From contig JADIYM010000005.1 of NCBI GenBank assembly GCA_016705245.1, positions 62,001-126,000 of the forward strand: a stretch of 64,000 nucleotides of DNA. Reading direction: 5' to 3'. Position numbers and translations under genes: made by a program. Numbering within the stretch: the stretch's first letter is position 1; each line of letters begins with the position of its first letter. Positions 30,901-39,546 of this stretch are shown here, piece after piece. The notes under the pieces were generated by a model, which worked only from the letters and a program-made list of their open reading frames with translations, searched no databases and was not told the origin of the DNA. The DNA is from Blastocatellia bacterium (GTDB taxonomy: Bacteria; Acidobacteriota; Blastocatellia; UBA7656; JADIYM01).

Positions 30901-30912
30901 GACGGACGGTAA
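27907..30912 (+). CDS. Secreted protein with three DUF4394 units and VCBS/FG-GAP-like tail
   Basis: A 1001-residue exported protein of unknown role. ATG 27907 is chosen over an open upstream frame because it has a ggagagaag site and starts a signal peptide (MRRIGFVLVVAICLAVLAPPV). Three tandem units of about 230-240 residues follow. Each contains DFRPATGQLYGL, FGFDFNPTVDRIR and EQNLR.HPDTG, the DUF4394 pattern. Units two and three are the most alike, which suggests recent duplication. The last 230 residues hold about five repeats of GDWDGDGDDTVGIYD type with FFLRN, resembling calcium-binding FG-GAP repeats. Probably a surface or extracellular protein. Confidence 0.85.
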   Translation: MRRIGFVLVVAICLAVLAPPVLERVPAFKQSLTASANSAASFPPGTIFTLTNSNFLEHFNVATPGVRLGSVSITGISPSEDIVGIDFRPATGQLYGLASSSRLYVINVLTGVASPVNGGFTPLLDNAAFGFDFNPTVDRIRVVSTTEQNLRLHPDTGQTAGVDTNINPAGSIVGSAYTNNFAGATSTVLYGLDSDSNSLVIQNPPNDGTVTPVGALGVDFDVNAGFDIAPGTGIAYAALFTGSLPSNLYTINLATGAATLVGALGGGGSAVRGLAYVTGPETVFGVTTSNNLVRFASNMPGTIVSTSPITGLQGGENILGIDFRPATGQLYGLGSTSRIYRIDPANGAATAVGGGPFAPALSGTDFGFDFNPTVDRIRIVSDAEQNLRAHPDTGAVVFTDTNLNPAGNVVAAAYVNNFAGATVTTLYDIDSTSDLLLIQNPPNNGTLVAVGPLGVNATGLTSFDVAPSGMAFAAITLPASSTTNFYTMNLATGAASLVGTIGGGEQIRDMAVRVCTEVAYGVTQVAGPAFNLISFNAATPGIIISTVGITGLQAGELIHGIDFRPATGQLYALGSTNRLYRINLMTGAATAVGAGPFTPALNGTAFGFDFNPTVDRIRIVSDAEQNLRAHPDTGAIVFTDTNLNPVGNVAAAAYANNFAGALTTTLYDVDSTSSQLFTQNPPNNGTLVLVGSLGIAVSSASVGFDIATGSGNPYLSAYTGGASPGFYRLDLGTGAATLIGNVNTTDVLVDFSIVITATAGVDSPAGYDMTTGAFFERNSNTPGGADNTFVFGAGGATVVPIKGDWDGDGDDTVGIYDTTSGAFFLRNGNSNGPADLPVFTFGPAGLGFMPITGDWDNDGDDTVGLYDPVTGNFFLKNTNSAGAADLVFTFGVGGAIPIAGDWNADNIDTIGIYVAATGTFFLRNSNSNGPADVTPFSFGAPGATPIAGDWNADGTDSVGIYNQANAAWFLANTNGAGAMADFAFTYGTPVLGPLAGDWDGR

Positions 30913-31006
30913 CCACAGATCCACGCAGAAAGAGACGGATCAACACGGATCAGAGCCTCCGGTTCTGATCCGTGTTGATCCGTTCTGATGTGTGTCGTCC
31001 GTGGCC
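30913..31006. repeat. Family D inverted-repeat element, copy 1
   Basis: It begins at the base after the DUF4394 gene's stop codon. Arms 30935-30957 and 30961-30983 pair over 23 bp with one mismatch (acggatcaacacggatcaga / tctgatccgtgttgatccgt). Outer sequence ccacagatccacgcagaaag continues the roughly 8-9 bp periodicity. It fills most of the gap to the convergent PPC gene (stop at 31027). Confidence 0.88.
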
Positions 31007-31026
31007 CTTCTTCAATTACCACAGCG

Positions 31027-32325
31027 CTACAGGATCGCCGTCAGCATGACCGGGTTCGAGCGACGGCCGTTGCCCAGCACCACGGTTACCGTGTGATTTG
31101 TCGGCACCGCGACAGGCGGCTTGACCTTGATCACCGTGGTCGGTTTCACGAGCGATGGCACGATCGGGACACTGACGCCGTAGACCTGCACTGCTTCCGC
31201 AGCAGGGTTGAAGTTGTATCCCGTCACCTTCTTGAGCAGGGTGGCCGTGTTTGCCTTCAGCTTCGTGATGTGCGGAGCCAGCGTGCCGTCCTGGAGCGAG
31301 ACGCTGACGACATAGACATGGAAAGGGCCTCCTGCGCCCGAATAGTCGGACAGCCTCAGGAAGTAGCGACCCGTGTAGGGCAGGACGAGGTTGAACCTCG
31401 AGTCCTTTCCATCCATGTCGTCGCACGGGAACAGCATTAATCCGTTCTGGTCGTAGATGTCGACCACGGAGTCGAGCGGCAGGTTGTAGATCTGGGAGTG
31501 CACGTCGACCACGACAGTAGCTCCAGCGGCGGCATCGAAGTACGTCCAGTCGGCATCACCATCGGTCCCGATCTGCCCGAACTTCACGCCGGGCAGGCTG
31601 ATCGGGTCGGCCTGCGGTGGGGCGTCGTTGGGCTCGGCCTCGAAGTTCAGGGCATTCCAGACGGGAATGGTCGTTGGCCAGACCTCGACGATGTACTTGT
31701 GGTTCGGGCTGCCAGCCGGAACCGCGGATCGCACATCGATGTAGACGTCACCCGTGTATGTCGTGAAGAAGTTCACCTGTGCATTCCGGTTCGTGGGCCA
31801 CGAGATGTCGTCGTTCCACGCGATCAGTGTCCCATCCGGCCGATAGACCGCCAGGAAAGGGTCGAGCGGCGATGAGAACAGCCCGATAGTTGAATTGACG
31901 TTGATCTGCAGCGGTTCCCCGTTAGTGACGAACACCCGGATAAAATCCCGGTCGCCCGGCACATCGATGGCTCCCAAGCAGATGAATGGGATGTCATTGG
32001 CAACGTTGGCGTATGACATCAGGTTGTTCGGCTCGATCTCGGGCATGTCGCCGCCGCCCGTTCCGGCGCGAGCCGGGAAGGCCACGTCGCGCACGATGTC
32101 ATATTCGGCGGGAATTGGGACGAGTCCGGCCTTCAATGCCGGATCGCTCTTCACCGGGCCAGCCGGGTCGAAAAGCGGAGTGAACGGATGGTCAGCATCG
32201 GGAAACCGCTGAACCTGGTCGGCACCGGGCTTCGCAACCCGCTCCTGACCACCCGCAATCGGAACGAGGAAAAACGCGATCAGGAACACGATGGCTCCGA
32301 CCGCCAGAACGACGCGAGTACGCAT
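31027..32325 (-). CDS. Secreted PPC-domain / IPT protein, paralog 1 (intact)
   Basis: A 432-residue exported protein of unknown function. ATG 32325 is chosen because ggggaggtggta precedes it; GTG 32331 is also in frame. Signal/anchor at residues 1-25 (VVLAVGAIVFLIAFFLVPIAGG). Two beta-sandwich units like bacterial pre-peptidase C-terminal domains follow (EPNNLMSYANVANDIPF...YTGDVYIDVRSAVPAGSPNHKY; EPNDAPPQADPISLPG...YTGRYFLRLSD). The C-terminus is an IPT/TIG-like strand set (HITKLKANTATLLKKVTGYNF). It is one of two tandem paralogs that share protein sequence, upstream leader and promoter. Likely an envelope or extracellular protein under sigma-54 control. Confidence 0.8.
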   Translation of the reverse strand: MRTRVVLAVGAIVFLIAFFLVPIAGGQERVAKPGADQVQRFPDADHPFTPLFDPAGPVKSDPALKAGLVPIPAEYDIVRDVAFPARAGTGGGDMPEIEPNNLMSYANVANDIPFICLGAIDVPGDRDFIRVFVTNGEPLQINVNSTIGLFSSPLDPFLAVYRPDGTLIAWNDDISWPTNRNAQVNFFTTYTGDVYIDVRSAVPAGSPNHKYIVEVWPTTIPVWNALNFEAEPNDAPPQADPISLPGVKFGQIGTDGDADWTYFDAAAGATVVVDVHSQIYNLPLDSVVDIYDQNGLMLFPCDDMDGKDSRFNLVLPYTGRYFLRLSDYSGAGGPFHVYVVSVSLQDGTLAPHITKLKANTATLLKKVTGYNFNPAAEAVQVYGVSVPIVPSLVKPTTVIKVKPPVAVPTNHTVTVVLGNGRRSNPVMLTAIL

Positions 32326-32450
32326 TACCACCTCCCCACCTCCGGGTGTCCCCCGAGAACCGGTGGTTTTCGTTCGGATGGAAGGTGTTCTTCGGGGCGC
32401 CGCCGGCGAGTCGCTTCAGCGGCCCGCCAAGCGGACACACGTTTCCCGGA
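32326..32450 (-). promoter_or_regulatory. Conserved structured 5' leader of paralog 1
   Basis: RNA reading 32450 down to 32326 can close a long-range stem (TCCGGG 32450-32445 with CCCGGA 32346-32341, then TGTCC with GGACA across an AAACG-type bulge). Inside are two hairpins: one around the loop GCTGAAGCGA, and one pairing CCCCGA.GAAC with GTTCTCGGGG. The same layout and loop occur upstream of the second paralog (33898-34025), with stem changes that keep pairing. The ribosome site gggagg lies just 3' of the closing stem. No known riboswitch class was recognised. Confidence 0.55.
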
Positions 32451-32463
32451 TGCTCACGAACAC

Positions 32464-32478
32464 GCAACCAACGTGCCA
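32464..32478 (-). promoter_or_regulatory. Sigma-54 (-24/-12) promoter, paralog 1
   Basis: On the minus strand TGGCACG (32478-32472), four bases, then TTGC (32467-32464) match the sigma-54 consensus exactly. The predicted start of transcription, near 32453, falls at the 5' edge of the structured leader. The element is conserved upstream of the second paralog. Confidence 0.72.
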
Positions 32479-32600
32479 GCGGCGATGCTCATACATCGCA
32501 ACGACTTGGCGTGCGCGCGCCGGTCCGAGCGGGGAATTCCGCGCAGTGACCGCGCGCGGATCGACACCGCGCGCGGTCAGCGACTCGAGTGGGACCGGTC

Positions 32601-33897
32601 CTACGGAGCCGAGGGCCACACCGGATTCGAACGTCGGCTCTTGGCCGCGACCACGGTGACCGGTCCGGCGCCCACCGGCGGAAAGTCGACGGACGGCTTT
32701 ATCTTGATGACCGTGGTCGGGTTGACCTCCGACGGCACGATCGAGAGCCTCGTTCCGGCGAACTCGACCGCTTCAGCCGGCGGAGTGAAGTTGTAGCCGA
32801 CGACCTTCTTCAGCCGGCCCGAAGGCGTGTACTTCAGCTTGGTGATGTGCGGTGACGCCGAGCCGTCCTGCAGCGAGACGCTCAGGACGTACGCATGGAA
32901 AATGCTACCGGTGTTGGCGTTGTCCGTCACCCGCACGTAGTAGCGTCCCGTGTAGGGGAGGACGATGTTGAACCTCGAGTCTCTCCCATCCTCGTCGGCG
33001 TTCGAGAAGATTTCGCCCCCGTACGTCTGGAAGATTCCCACCACGGGATCGAGATGCAGGCCGTAGATCTGCGAGTGCACGTCGACGACGACGGTGGCGC
33101 CCGCCGGTGCGTCAAAATACGACCAATCGACGTCGCCGCTCACCGAGATCATCCCGAGCTTGGCCCCGGGCAGTGTGATCGGGTCGGCTGCGGACGTCGT
33201 GTCGTTCAACTCGGTCTCGACGTTGCTGGAGTCGAAGATCGGTACCGTTGTCGGCCAGACCTCGAGGATGTACTTGTGAGCAGGGCTGCCGGCTGGCACC
33301 AAAGACCACACGACGAGGAACATGTCACCCGTGTAGGTCGGGGTGATATACACCTCGGCGTTCAGGTTGTCAGGCCAGGAGATGTTGTCGTTGAAAGCCA
33401 GCAGCGACCCATCCTGCCGCCGGACATCCAGGAACGGGTTGAGCGGTGATGAACAGCCCGATCCGCGAATGGACGCTTATCTGCAAAGGTTCCCCCGGCC
33501 GTGACGAACACACGGATCCAGTCCATGTCGCCCGCGGCATCGATGGTGCCCGCATGTGGAAAGGAATGTCGGTCGCCGTGTTGGCGAAGGACATGACGTT
33601 GTTCGGCTCGAACTCCCGCATGTCGCCGCCGCCAGTTCCGGCGCGCGGGAACGTGATGTCGCGCTCGATGTCGTAGTTGGCCGGGACCGGGACGTTGTCG
33701 GCCTTCAGGGCCGGATCGCCCACTATCGAGATCCCCTCGTCGAACAGTGGAGTGTAGGGCTGGCCGGCGTCGGGAAGCCGCTGTACCCGGCCGGTCCCGG
33801 GCGTCGTCGGTCCTTGTTTTCCTCCGGCTATCGGCACGATGAAGAAGGCGATCAGGAACACGATGATAACGATCGCCAGCACAGTGCGAACACGCAT
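32601..33897 (-). pseudogene. Secreted PPC-domain / IPT protein, paralog 2 (frame-shifted)
   Basis: Tandem paralog of the 31027-32325 gene. ATG 33897 has gggaggtg upstream and an almost identical signal segment (LAIVIIVFLIAFFIVPIAGGK). The sensible frame changes at about 33,552 (after TDIPF), 33,497 (around WIRVFVTAGG / GEPLQISVHSRIGLF) and 33,453. It then stays intact from VYITPTYTGDM to the end (HITKLKYTPSGRLKKVVGYNF). Either a decayed duplicate or the result of indel errors. It has the same leader and sigma-54 promoter type as paralog 1. Confidence 0.78.
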
Positions 33898-34025
33898 ATT
33901 CACCTCCCGCCACCCCGGGTGTCTCCCGATGAACGGTGGCTCTTGCCTGGAAGGGAGGTGCTCATCGGGGTTCCGCCGATGCGCTTCACTTCAGCGCAAC
34001 GCACGGCGGACACACGTTTCCCGGA
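33898..34025 (-). promoter_or_regulatory. Conserved structured 5' leader of paralog 2
   Basis: Homologous to 32326-32450. The block ccgggaaacgtgtgtccgc is identical. The closing stem CCGGG...CCCGG is kept. Hairpin A is a perfect TCCGCCG/CGGCGGA stem with the inner GCGCT/AGCGC pair and loop GAAGTGA. Hairpin B pairs CCCGATGA with TCATCGGG. Compared with copy 1, several stem bases differ but remain pairable. Confidence 0.55.
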
Positions 34026-34038
34026 CGCACTACGAGAC

Positions 34039-34053
34039 GCAATCAGCGCGCCA
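34039..34053 (-). promoter_or_regulatory. Sigma-54-type promoter, paralog 2
   Basis: TGGCGCG (34053-34047), four bases, then TTGC (34042-34039): one mismatch from the sigma-54 consensus. It lies at the same distance from the leader as in paralog 1, inside a roughly 110-bp upstream stretch that is conserved between the two copies. Confidence 0.62.
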
Positions 34054-34177
34054 GCGATGATGCCCATACGGCACAACGAGTTAGCTCGTGCCTGCCTGGT
34101 CGGGCGGGAAATTCCGCGCAGTGCATGACCACGCACACAGGGTGAATTGACGCGAGCCGCGGAGAGGAATCGCCTAT

Positions 34178-34390
34178 AGATCAACGCAGAAGCGGATGGA
34201 TCGACACAGATCAGAATGGCCAATCCCACGACGCGCTCGCCGAAATACGAGGTCACCTGAAGGCCGCGTCCAACGATGATCGGCGAGATGAACCGGCATC
34301 TGCGGGGATGGGCGAACTACTTCGGATTCGGATACCCCCGAGGTGCTCCTATCCGTGTTGATCCGATCCATCCTTGTTCATCCCCGGCCC
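34178..34390. repeat. Family D element split by foreign sequence
   Basis: Family D arms (gatcaacgcagaagcggatg... near 34178-34220 and ...gtgttgatccgatccatcc near 34350-34390) pair imperfectly. They are separated by about 130 bp that encode a piece of group II intron maturase. The element lies between the PPC paralog leader and the histidine kinase remnant. Confidence 0.6.
34240..34345 (+). pseudogene. Group II intron maturase relic (C-terminal fragment)
   Basis: The + strand encodes IGEMNRHLRGWANYFGFGYP (from about 34279), the highly conserved end of the maturase domain of group II intron reverse transcriptases. A frame break just upstream joins it to LAEIRGHLKA-like sequence. Only about 35 residues survive. 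It lies inside a family D hairpin; group IIC introns are known to insert at hairpin or terminator structures, so the hairpin may have been the target. Confidence 0.65.
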
Positions 34391-35270
34391 TTCTTCAGCG
34401 GGAGCGTGAGGCTGAACGTGGCTCCGGGACCGGTATTGTTCGTCGCCCAGAGTCGTCCCCCGTGCGCTTCGACGATCGACCGGGCGATGGAGAGCCCCAT
34501 CCCCAGCCCGTCGCGCTTGGTAGTGAAGTAGGGCTGGAAAACCTGGTCGAGCCGCGCGACGTCGATTCCGGGATGCCGCTGTCGCAGACTTCCAGACTTG
34601 CCGTTTGTCGATCCGTCGTCAGGTCCGAATCGTCAGCCGCCGCTTGCGGGGTTCGACGCTCCTCATTGCGTCCATGCCATTGACGACGAGGTTGAGAACG
34701 ACCTGCTGAGCTGAATCCGGTCGCCGCGAACGGACGGGAGGCCCTCGACGAGCCTGAACTCGACAGTCACGCCCTCAGGGCCGCGTCGCTTCCGACGAGC
34801 TTCCCGATTTCCGGCCACGGTCAGGTTGAGGTCGACGTCGAGGAGTCGACCGAGCCTGACTCTGAGCAGCGTCCACAGACGCCGGATGACCTCGCCAGCG
34901 CGTCGATCGTCGTCGACTATGTCGCGAAGGGGATCGTTCTTACCTCGTCGAGGTTCGGCGAATCCGCTGTGTAGGAGAGCCCGCGGCGCACGCATTCATG
35001 AGCACCGACGTCAGCGGCTGATTGAGCTCGTGGACGATGGATGGCGCGAGCTCGCCGATCGTCGCGACGCGCAACGTGTGCGCGAGTTCTCGCCGGCATC
35101 GTTCAGCTTGAGCTCGGCGCGCCGGCAAGCCAGCTGCGCCTGGCGCGCCATCCGCTCGTAGTGCGAGACCTGTCCCCGTCCGGCGCCGCTTCACGTGAGG
35201 CGCGAGGCTTGCTCGCGGGCCCTGCGAATCGGTCGACCTTCGAATATGTTCACGGTGTTGTGTGAGTCGT
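34376..35270 (-). pseudogene. Sensor histidine kinase remnant
   Basis: Translated minus-strand pieces in different frames give a HisKA box (RVATIGELAPSIVHELNQPL with phospho-acceptor His), then near the 3' end an HATPase domain (LDQVFQPYFTTKRDGLGMGL, SIARSIVEAHGGRLWATNN). This is the FixL/NodV-like class of PAS sensor kinases. At least four frame changes break it, and the N-terminal sensor region is not readable. No complete response regulator lies adjacent. Confidence 0.65.
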
Positions 35271-35286
35271 GCATTGAGAGGCCTCG

Positions 35287-35538
35287 CTACTCTGAACCTG
35301 CGAACGGGTTCGGCTGGGATTCGTTGTCGGGCAGGTCCGACACCGGGGTGCTCTGGACGCTGACTAGCGAGAGTCCGAGCGAGTAGAGCGTCGTCAGTAC
35401 GCCGTTGAGGGCTGCCGCATCGGGCAGTTCGCTGATGGAGGACCGTCACGGGGGCGTTCCGTCGTCGCGTTCGACCGTGATTCTGAGCCCCCGCAGGCGT
35501 TCGGACCAACCGCTGAGGAACCCGCGCGTGAATTTCAC
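35287..35538 (-). pseudogene. Small protein of unknown family, one frame break
   Basis: Two minus-strand pieces join into about 80 residues: FLSGWSERLRGLRITVERDD (GTG near 35538), then after a frame change near 35,450 ELPDAAALNGVLTTLYSLGL ending with a TAG at 35287-35289. The second part resembles small proteins whose C-terminus reads like DQAALHGVL..L..LGL.L.SV, which I have seen near regulators but cannot name. It lies between the kinase and LuxR remnants. Confidence 0.4.
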
Positions 35539-35853
35539 AGATGACGAAGGACGCATCGTGACGTGCGGATGCCGTAAACCATCTGCGGAAACCCTCTGTG
35601 GTGATGTGGTCGATCTGACGAGGCCGCAGTATCGGCGGACGGCGGTATCAGCTGATAGAGGGATATCCCTTGAAAATCCTCATCGGGATGAACCGCGGCC
35701 CTACTCCTCGCGCGAAGTGATTGAGTGTGGCGCGCAGCGCCGCCTTGATTCTCCTTCCGACGCGCAAAGGTTCCCCGGCGACAATCGATCCACAGCGGCG
35801 CTGCGCGACGCACCTGGCGCGCTTCGCGCAAGAGCGAGCCGGTATTCGGGTGA

Positions 35854-38522
35854 TCAGCCGAGCGGAAGGAGTGCAGCGCCCGGCCTGGTCACGGCCTCGC
35901 GGCGGTGCGCACGCCGAGCTTCTGGTAGATCCGCAACGTGTACCCTTCTGACGGTCTTCGCCGAAACGAACAGCTGCCCGGCGATCTCCTTGTTGGAAAG
36001 GCCCTGATCCAGGAGCGCGAGGACTTCCAAGCTCCCGGCGGCTGATCGACCCAGGCGCGTGTCGGACAGCCTGACGCCCTCGTGCGGCAGAACCGCCAGG
36101 ACCGGGGCGACCGCCTCGGCAGCGCGGCCTCGACGTGCGAGCTCGACCAGGAGACTGGCGATCCTGCGAGCAACCCGAGGCCGAGGTCCGCAAAAACGCG
36201 GACCGGGCTTCCTTCCGCCGCGAGCAGGACGGCTTCTTCCAGCACATCCAGCGCCGCTTCCTCGATCGCCCTCCAGATCCCGGAGTCGCGCCCGGAGCGA
36301 GAGCACTTCGACGAGCGCCACCGAGCCCTACAACTTCTCGCCGTCCCTTCGAGCGCCGCAAGCCTCTCCGACGCTTCCGCGAGCCGCTCGACGTGCCCGC
36401 GGCCAGGAGCGTCCTGGCGTACGTGACCGGAGCGTATCGCAGCGCGCCGTCGGCACGATCGGCATGCAAGCCGCCTTTCGAAACCGTCTGCCCACCGCAC
36501 GGGCGTCCTGCGTCCGGCCTTCGAGCAGCGCCAGATGCGCTCCAAATGACCTGGCGGCCTCGCGCACGGAGGAGTTCCTGCTTTCGCGAGCGAACTCGGC
36601 GATCACGTTCGTGTGCCGGGCGAGGTCTCGCGGCGTTCTCGGCCGCGCTCACGAGCGCGAGTCCGAGAAGGCTCTCGTAGGCCGGATAGACGCGTCGTGT
36701 ACCTGGTGCGCCGCGACGGCCTCAAAGAGCCTGCGGGCGCGCCTCGGCCAGGTCGTTTCGAAGATAGGCGACGCGGCCGAGGCAGTACTTGGCCCAGTCC
36801 ACGCTCTCGCCGAGTCCGCGGTGTCGACAGTTCCATCATTCGGTGAGAGGGATTGCGTCAACAGCGGCAGGTCGAAAGGGAGGAAGGCGAGATCGAACTC
36901 GGTGACGAGCAGCCGCGTCGGGAACGACCCCGTGTGCCCCGGATCCTCGTTCCACGCCGTCTCGAGAATACGAACGGCGGCATCGGGATTGCCGGCGTAG
37001 TGCCCGAGAACGTGCGGAACACGTAAGCGACGCCGCGGACGTCCGAGCTGAGCGAAGCAGATCGAGGGCGCGCGCGGCGTGGGCTCGGGAGTCGTCGAAG
37101 CGCCGGCTCCAGAATGCGATGGCGCCCTGGACGGTCGACGTCTCGCCCAGCAGTGTCCGGCGCATCTCGGCGTCAATCTCGAGCTCGTCGTTCTCGAGGC
37201 GTCTGGCAAAGCGCGTGACCGTCGGCTCGACCTCGAGGAGCTTCATCCGGATGTGTTCGACCCACGCGTGCGTCAGGGCGAGGACTGGCTCCTGTTCGAC
37301 GATCGCGCCCGGGAAGAGCGCGATCCAGTGGTCGATTTCCTGCCAGCGTTCGTGGTTCATCGCGTCCGTCCGGTGCCGCGCGACGATCCGGACGGCCATG
37401 GCCGTGTCCTGGGCGCCGATCGCGGCGATAGCTTCGCGGACCATTCCTCGCGGTCGTACCAGTCGGCTAGCGCCGGTGCACCTGAGATCCCGTCGGCCGG
37501 CAGCCGATCGCGGAGTTGATTGGAAGAGCAGTTGCCGGAACAGGGGATGGTATCGGTACCACCCTTCGCCGAGCGACGTGACGAAGAGCCGTTCGCCCAC
37601 GGCTCGGTCGATCACCCGATTGCACCTGACCTGGCCGTCTCCGTCGCCCGCGAGCGCGCGCGACCGAGCGGTCCGCTGGAACCGCCCACGACAGAGGTGC
37701 AGCGCAGAAAGTGCTGAAGCCTGGTGGCTGCTTGCGGAGCACCTCGCTGGCCAGGTACGCCATCGCGTAGGCGTCGCCGCGAACGACTTTCGTCCACGCG
37801 CCCGCTGACCGCCGTCATGGCCCGAGCCGAAAGCGCGAGCATCCGCAGTCCCGCCGCCCACCCTTCAGCCTGTTCGGTGAGTTCGGCGATTGCCGATCCG
37901 TCGACGACGCTCCCGGCCGCCCGACGAGGAAATCGCAAGCTTGCTGTCGTTGAAGCTCAGGTCGTGCCTCGCGAAGTTCGGAGAGCTGGCCCCCTGCGGC
38001 CAGCGTGGCGATCGAGAGCGGCGGGGATCCGTCCGCGTTCCGATCGCGAGGTGCACGCCAGGCGGAAGGTAACGCAATCACCTGGTCGAGCACTTCGTGG
38101 ACGGCGAGGTCGGTCACGCACTGGAGGTCGTCGAGAACGAGGACGAGATCTCCGGGGAGCGAGTCGAGGTCGTTGGCGAGCGTCGCGGCGAGCAGCTTCG
38201 ACGGAGTGGCCGGACCGGGCTTCGAGGAGATCGGGAAGTCTCAGCGCAGGCATCCGACAGACGGTTCGCACCGCCGCAACGAGATACGAGAAGAACGTGA
38301 CGACGTCGTCGTCCGGAATCGTCGAGCGTGACCCATCCGACCGGTCGTTCCGTCCTGCAGAGCCACTCGCCGAGCACGGTGGTCTTGCCGAAACCGGCGG
38401 GTCCCGCAACGAGCGTGAGCCTGCGCTCCAGGCCTTTCGTCGAGCCTGGCGACGAGACGCGGACGTGGCACGAGGTCCGGCGTCACGCGCGGCACCAGGA
38501 GCTTGGCCTGAATCGTTTGCAT
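35854..38522 (-). pseudogene. LuxR-family large ATP-binding (MalT-type) regulator, many frame breaks
   Basis: Begins MQTIQAKLLVPRVTPDLVPR at 38522, the typical start of LAL/MalT regulators. Walker A is readable in another frame as AGPAGFGKTTVLGEWL-like sequence, followed by WVTLDDSDDDVVTFFSYLVAA and LVLVLDDLQCV (Walker B). The C-terminal LuxR helix-turn-helix reads LLDQGLSNKEIAGQLFVSAK near 36,000. About 880 residues would be expected. The frame changes at least six times, so no full product can be made from this sequence. The 230 bp after it (35,640-35,870) show nothing recognisable. Confidence 0.68.
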
Positions 38523-38621
38523 TGGCGGTTCTCAGTCTCGAAGGGAAGGGGTGCCGGATCGTGTAGTACGGTGTCGGAAGAGGGGATCGTCGCGAATTGG
38601 TTTGCTCCTTGAGTCAGACGA

Positions 38622-38647
38622 CCAGTCTGTTCGGCTCCACAGACTGG
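38622..38647. promoter_or_regulatory. 9-bp inverted repeat, possible operator
   Basis: ccagtctgt (38622-38630) and acagactgg (38639-38647) form a perfect inverted repeat with an 8-bp spacer, about 100 bp upstream of the LuxR-type gene start. A second palindrome (gcacgt-t-acgtgc, 38696-38708) lies nearby. The surrounding gap, 38523-38979, has short open frames on both strands but no gene I can support. Confidence 0.4.
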
Positions 38648-38979
38648 CGAGACGAGACCCTTCTTATGTCCGGATCAGACCATATATAAGGCACTGCACG
38701 TTACGTGCCAATCGGCGAGAAATTGGCGGCTGCAAACAGGCGCTTTACCGACTGGGGCCGGACGTCCTGCACCGGCCGACCGCTGAAGCCGCCCGAGAAG
38801 TTGAAGGTCGCGTTCTCGAACAGCATGTTTCGCTGTTTCGTGCGCGGCGTCGGATGCGCGCTGGCGGACGGGACGGACTGCTCGTACATCTGCGACATCG
38901 CCATGCTGCCGAGCCACCACGCCAGGATCCCCAGATGTCAGTAATTGACAAAGCCTGTTATCGGCGCTACGGTGCCGAG

Positions 38980-39244
38980 ATGAACGTCTCACTGACCCAG
39001 GATCTCGAGCAATACATCAACACGAAAGTCGCGACCGGGCATGTACCGATCGGCGAGTGAGGTGGTTCGCGAAGGTCCAGGGCTCCTCGAGGAGCGTGAC
39101 GAGATGCACCAATCCCGACTTGGTGAGATGCGTCGGCAGATTGCGGAAGGTCTCGACCAACTCGAACGAGGTGAGCGAATTCCAGCCGAGCGGGTAATCG
39201 AAGAACTTCGGGAGCGAAGCCGGAATCGTCGGACGACGGACTGA
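38980..39244 (+). pseudogene. ParD-like antitoxin, one frame break
   Basis: MNVSLTQDLEQYINTKVATG is a ribbon-helix-helix N-terminus of the ParD/CopG type. A 1-bp change near 39,040 moves the frame to YRSASEVVREGPGLLEERDE and a helical toxin-binding tail (ERGERIPAERVIEELRERSR). About 87 residues when joined. Its stop overlaps the toxin start by one base (TGATG), the usual arrangement of parDE operons. Confidence 0.75.
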
Positions 39245-39546
39245 TGCTGCCAGTCGTTTTCTCTCCGTCCGCTCAGGACGACCTCGTCGACATCTGGGAG
39301 TACATTTCGACAGATGACCTCCGCCGCCGCCGACCGCCTCATTGAGGAGATACAGCGAGCGTGCCAGAGGTTCGCTGCGATGCCCGAAATCGGCCATTTG
39401 CGCGCGGACCTGCCCTCTTCGGACATCCGCTTCTGGCCGGTGGGCTCGTATCTGGTTGTCTACCGTCTTCAAGCCGACGGCGTCGAAATCATTCGATCCT
39501 GAGCGGATACCGCGACATCGTCGCCCTGCTCTCGGATGCCGGGTAG
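39244..39546 (+). pseudogene. ParE/RelE-family toxin, two frame breaks
   Basis: Starts MLPVVFSPSAQDDLVDIWEY. After a frame change near 39,315 it continues ADRLIEEIQRACQRFAAMPE and IRFWPVGSYLVVYRLQADGV. After another near 39,500 it ends LSGYRDIVALL. This is the ParE fold with the MPE.G..R......R..P...Y.V.Y pattern. ParE toxins act on DNA gyrase. About 100 residues if repaired. Paired with the ParD-like gene upstream. Confidence 0.75.

Noticed and set aside
32326..32450. Leader RNA as a GEMM (c-di-GMP), cobalamin or TPP riboswitch
   Set aside because: The diagnostic blocks of those classes (for example GCAAACC/ACGCAAAGC, the B12 box, CTGAGA) are absent.
38701..38944. Overlapping short open frames on both strands (79 and 67 aa)
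   Set aside because: No ribosome site, family pattern or consistent coding signal in either; could be a relic but cannot be supported.
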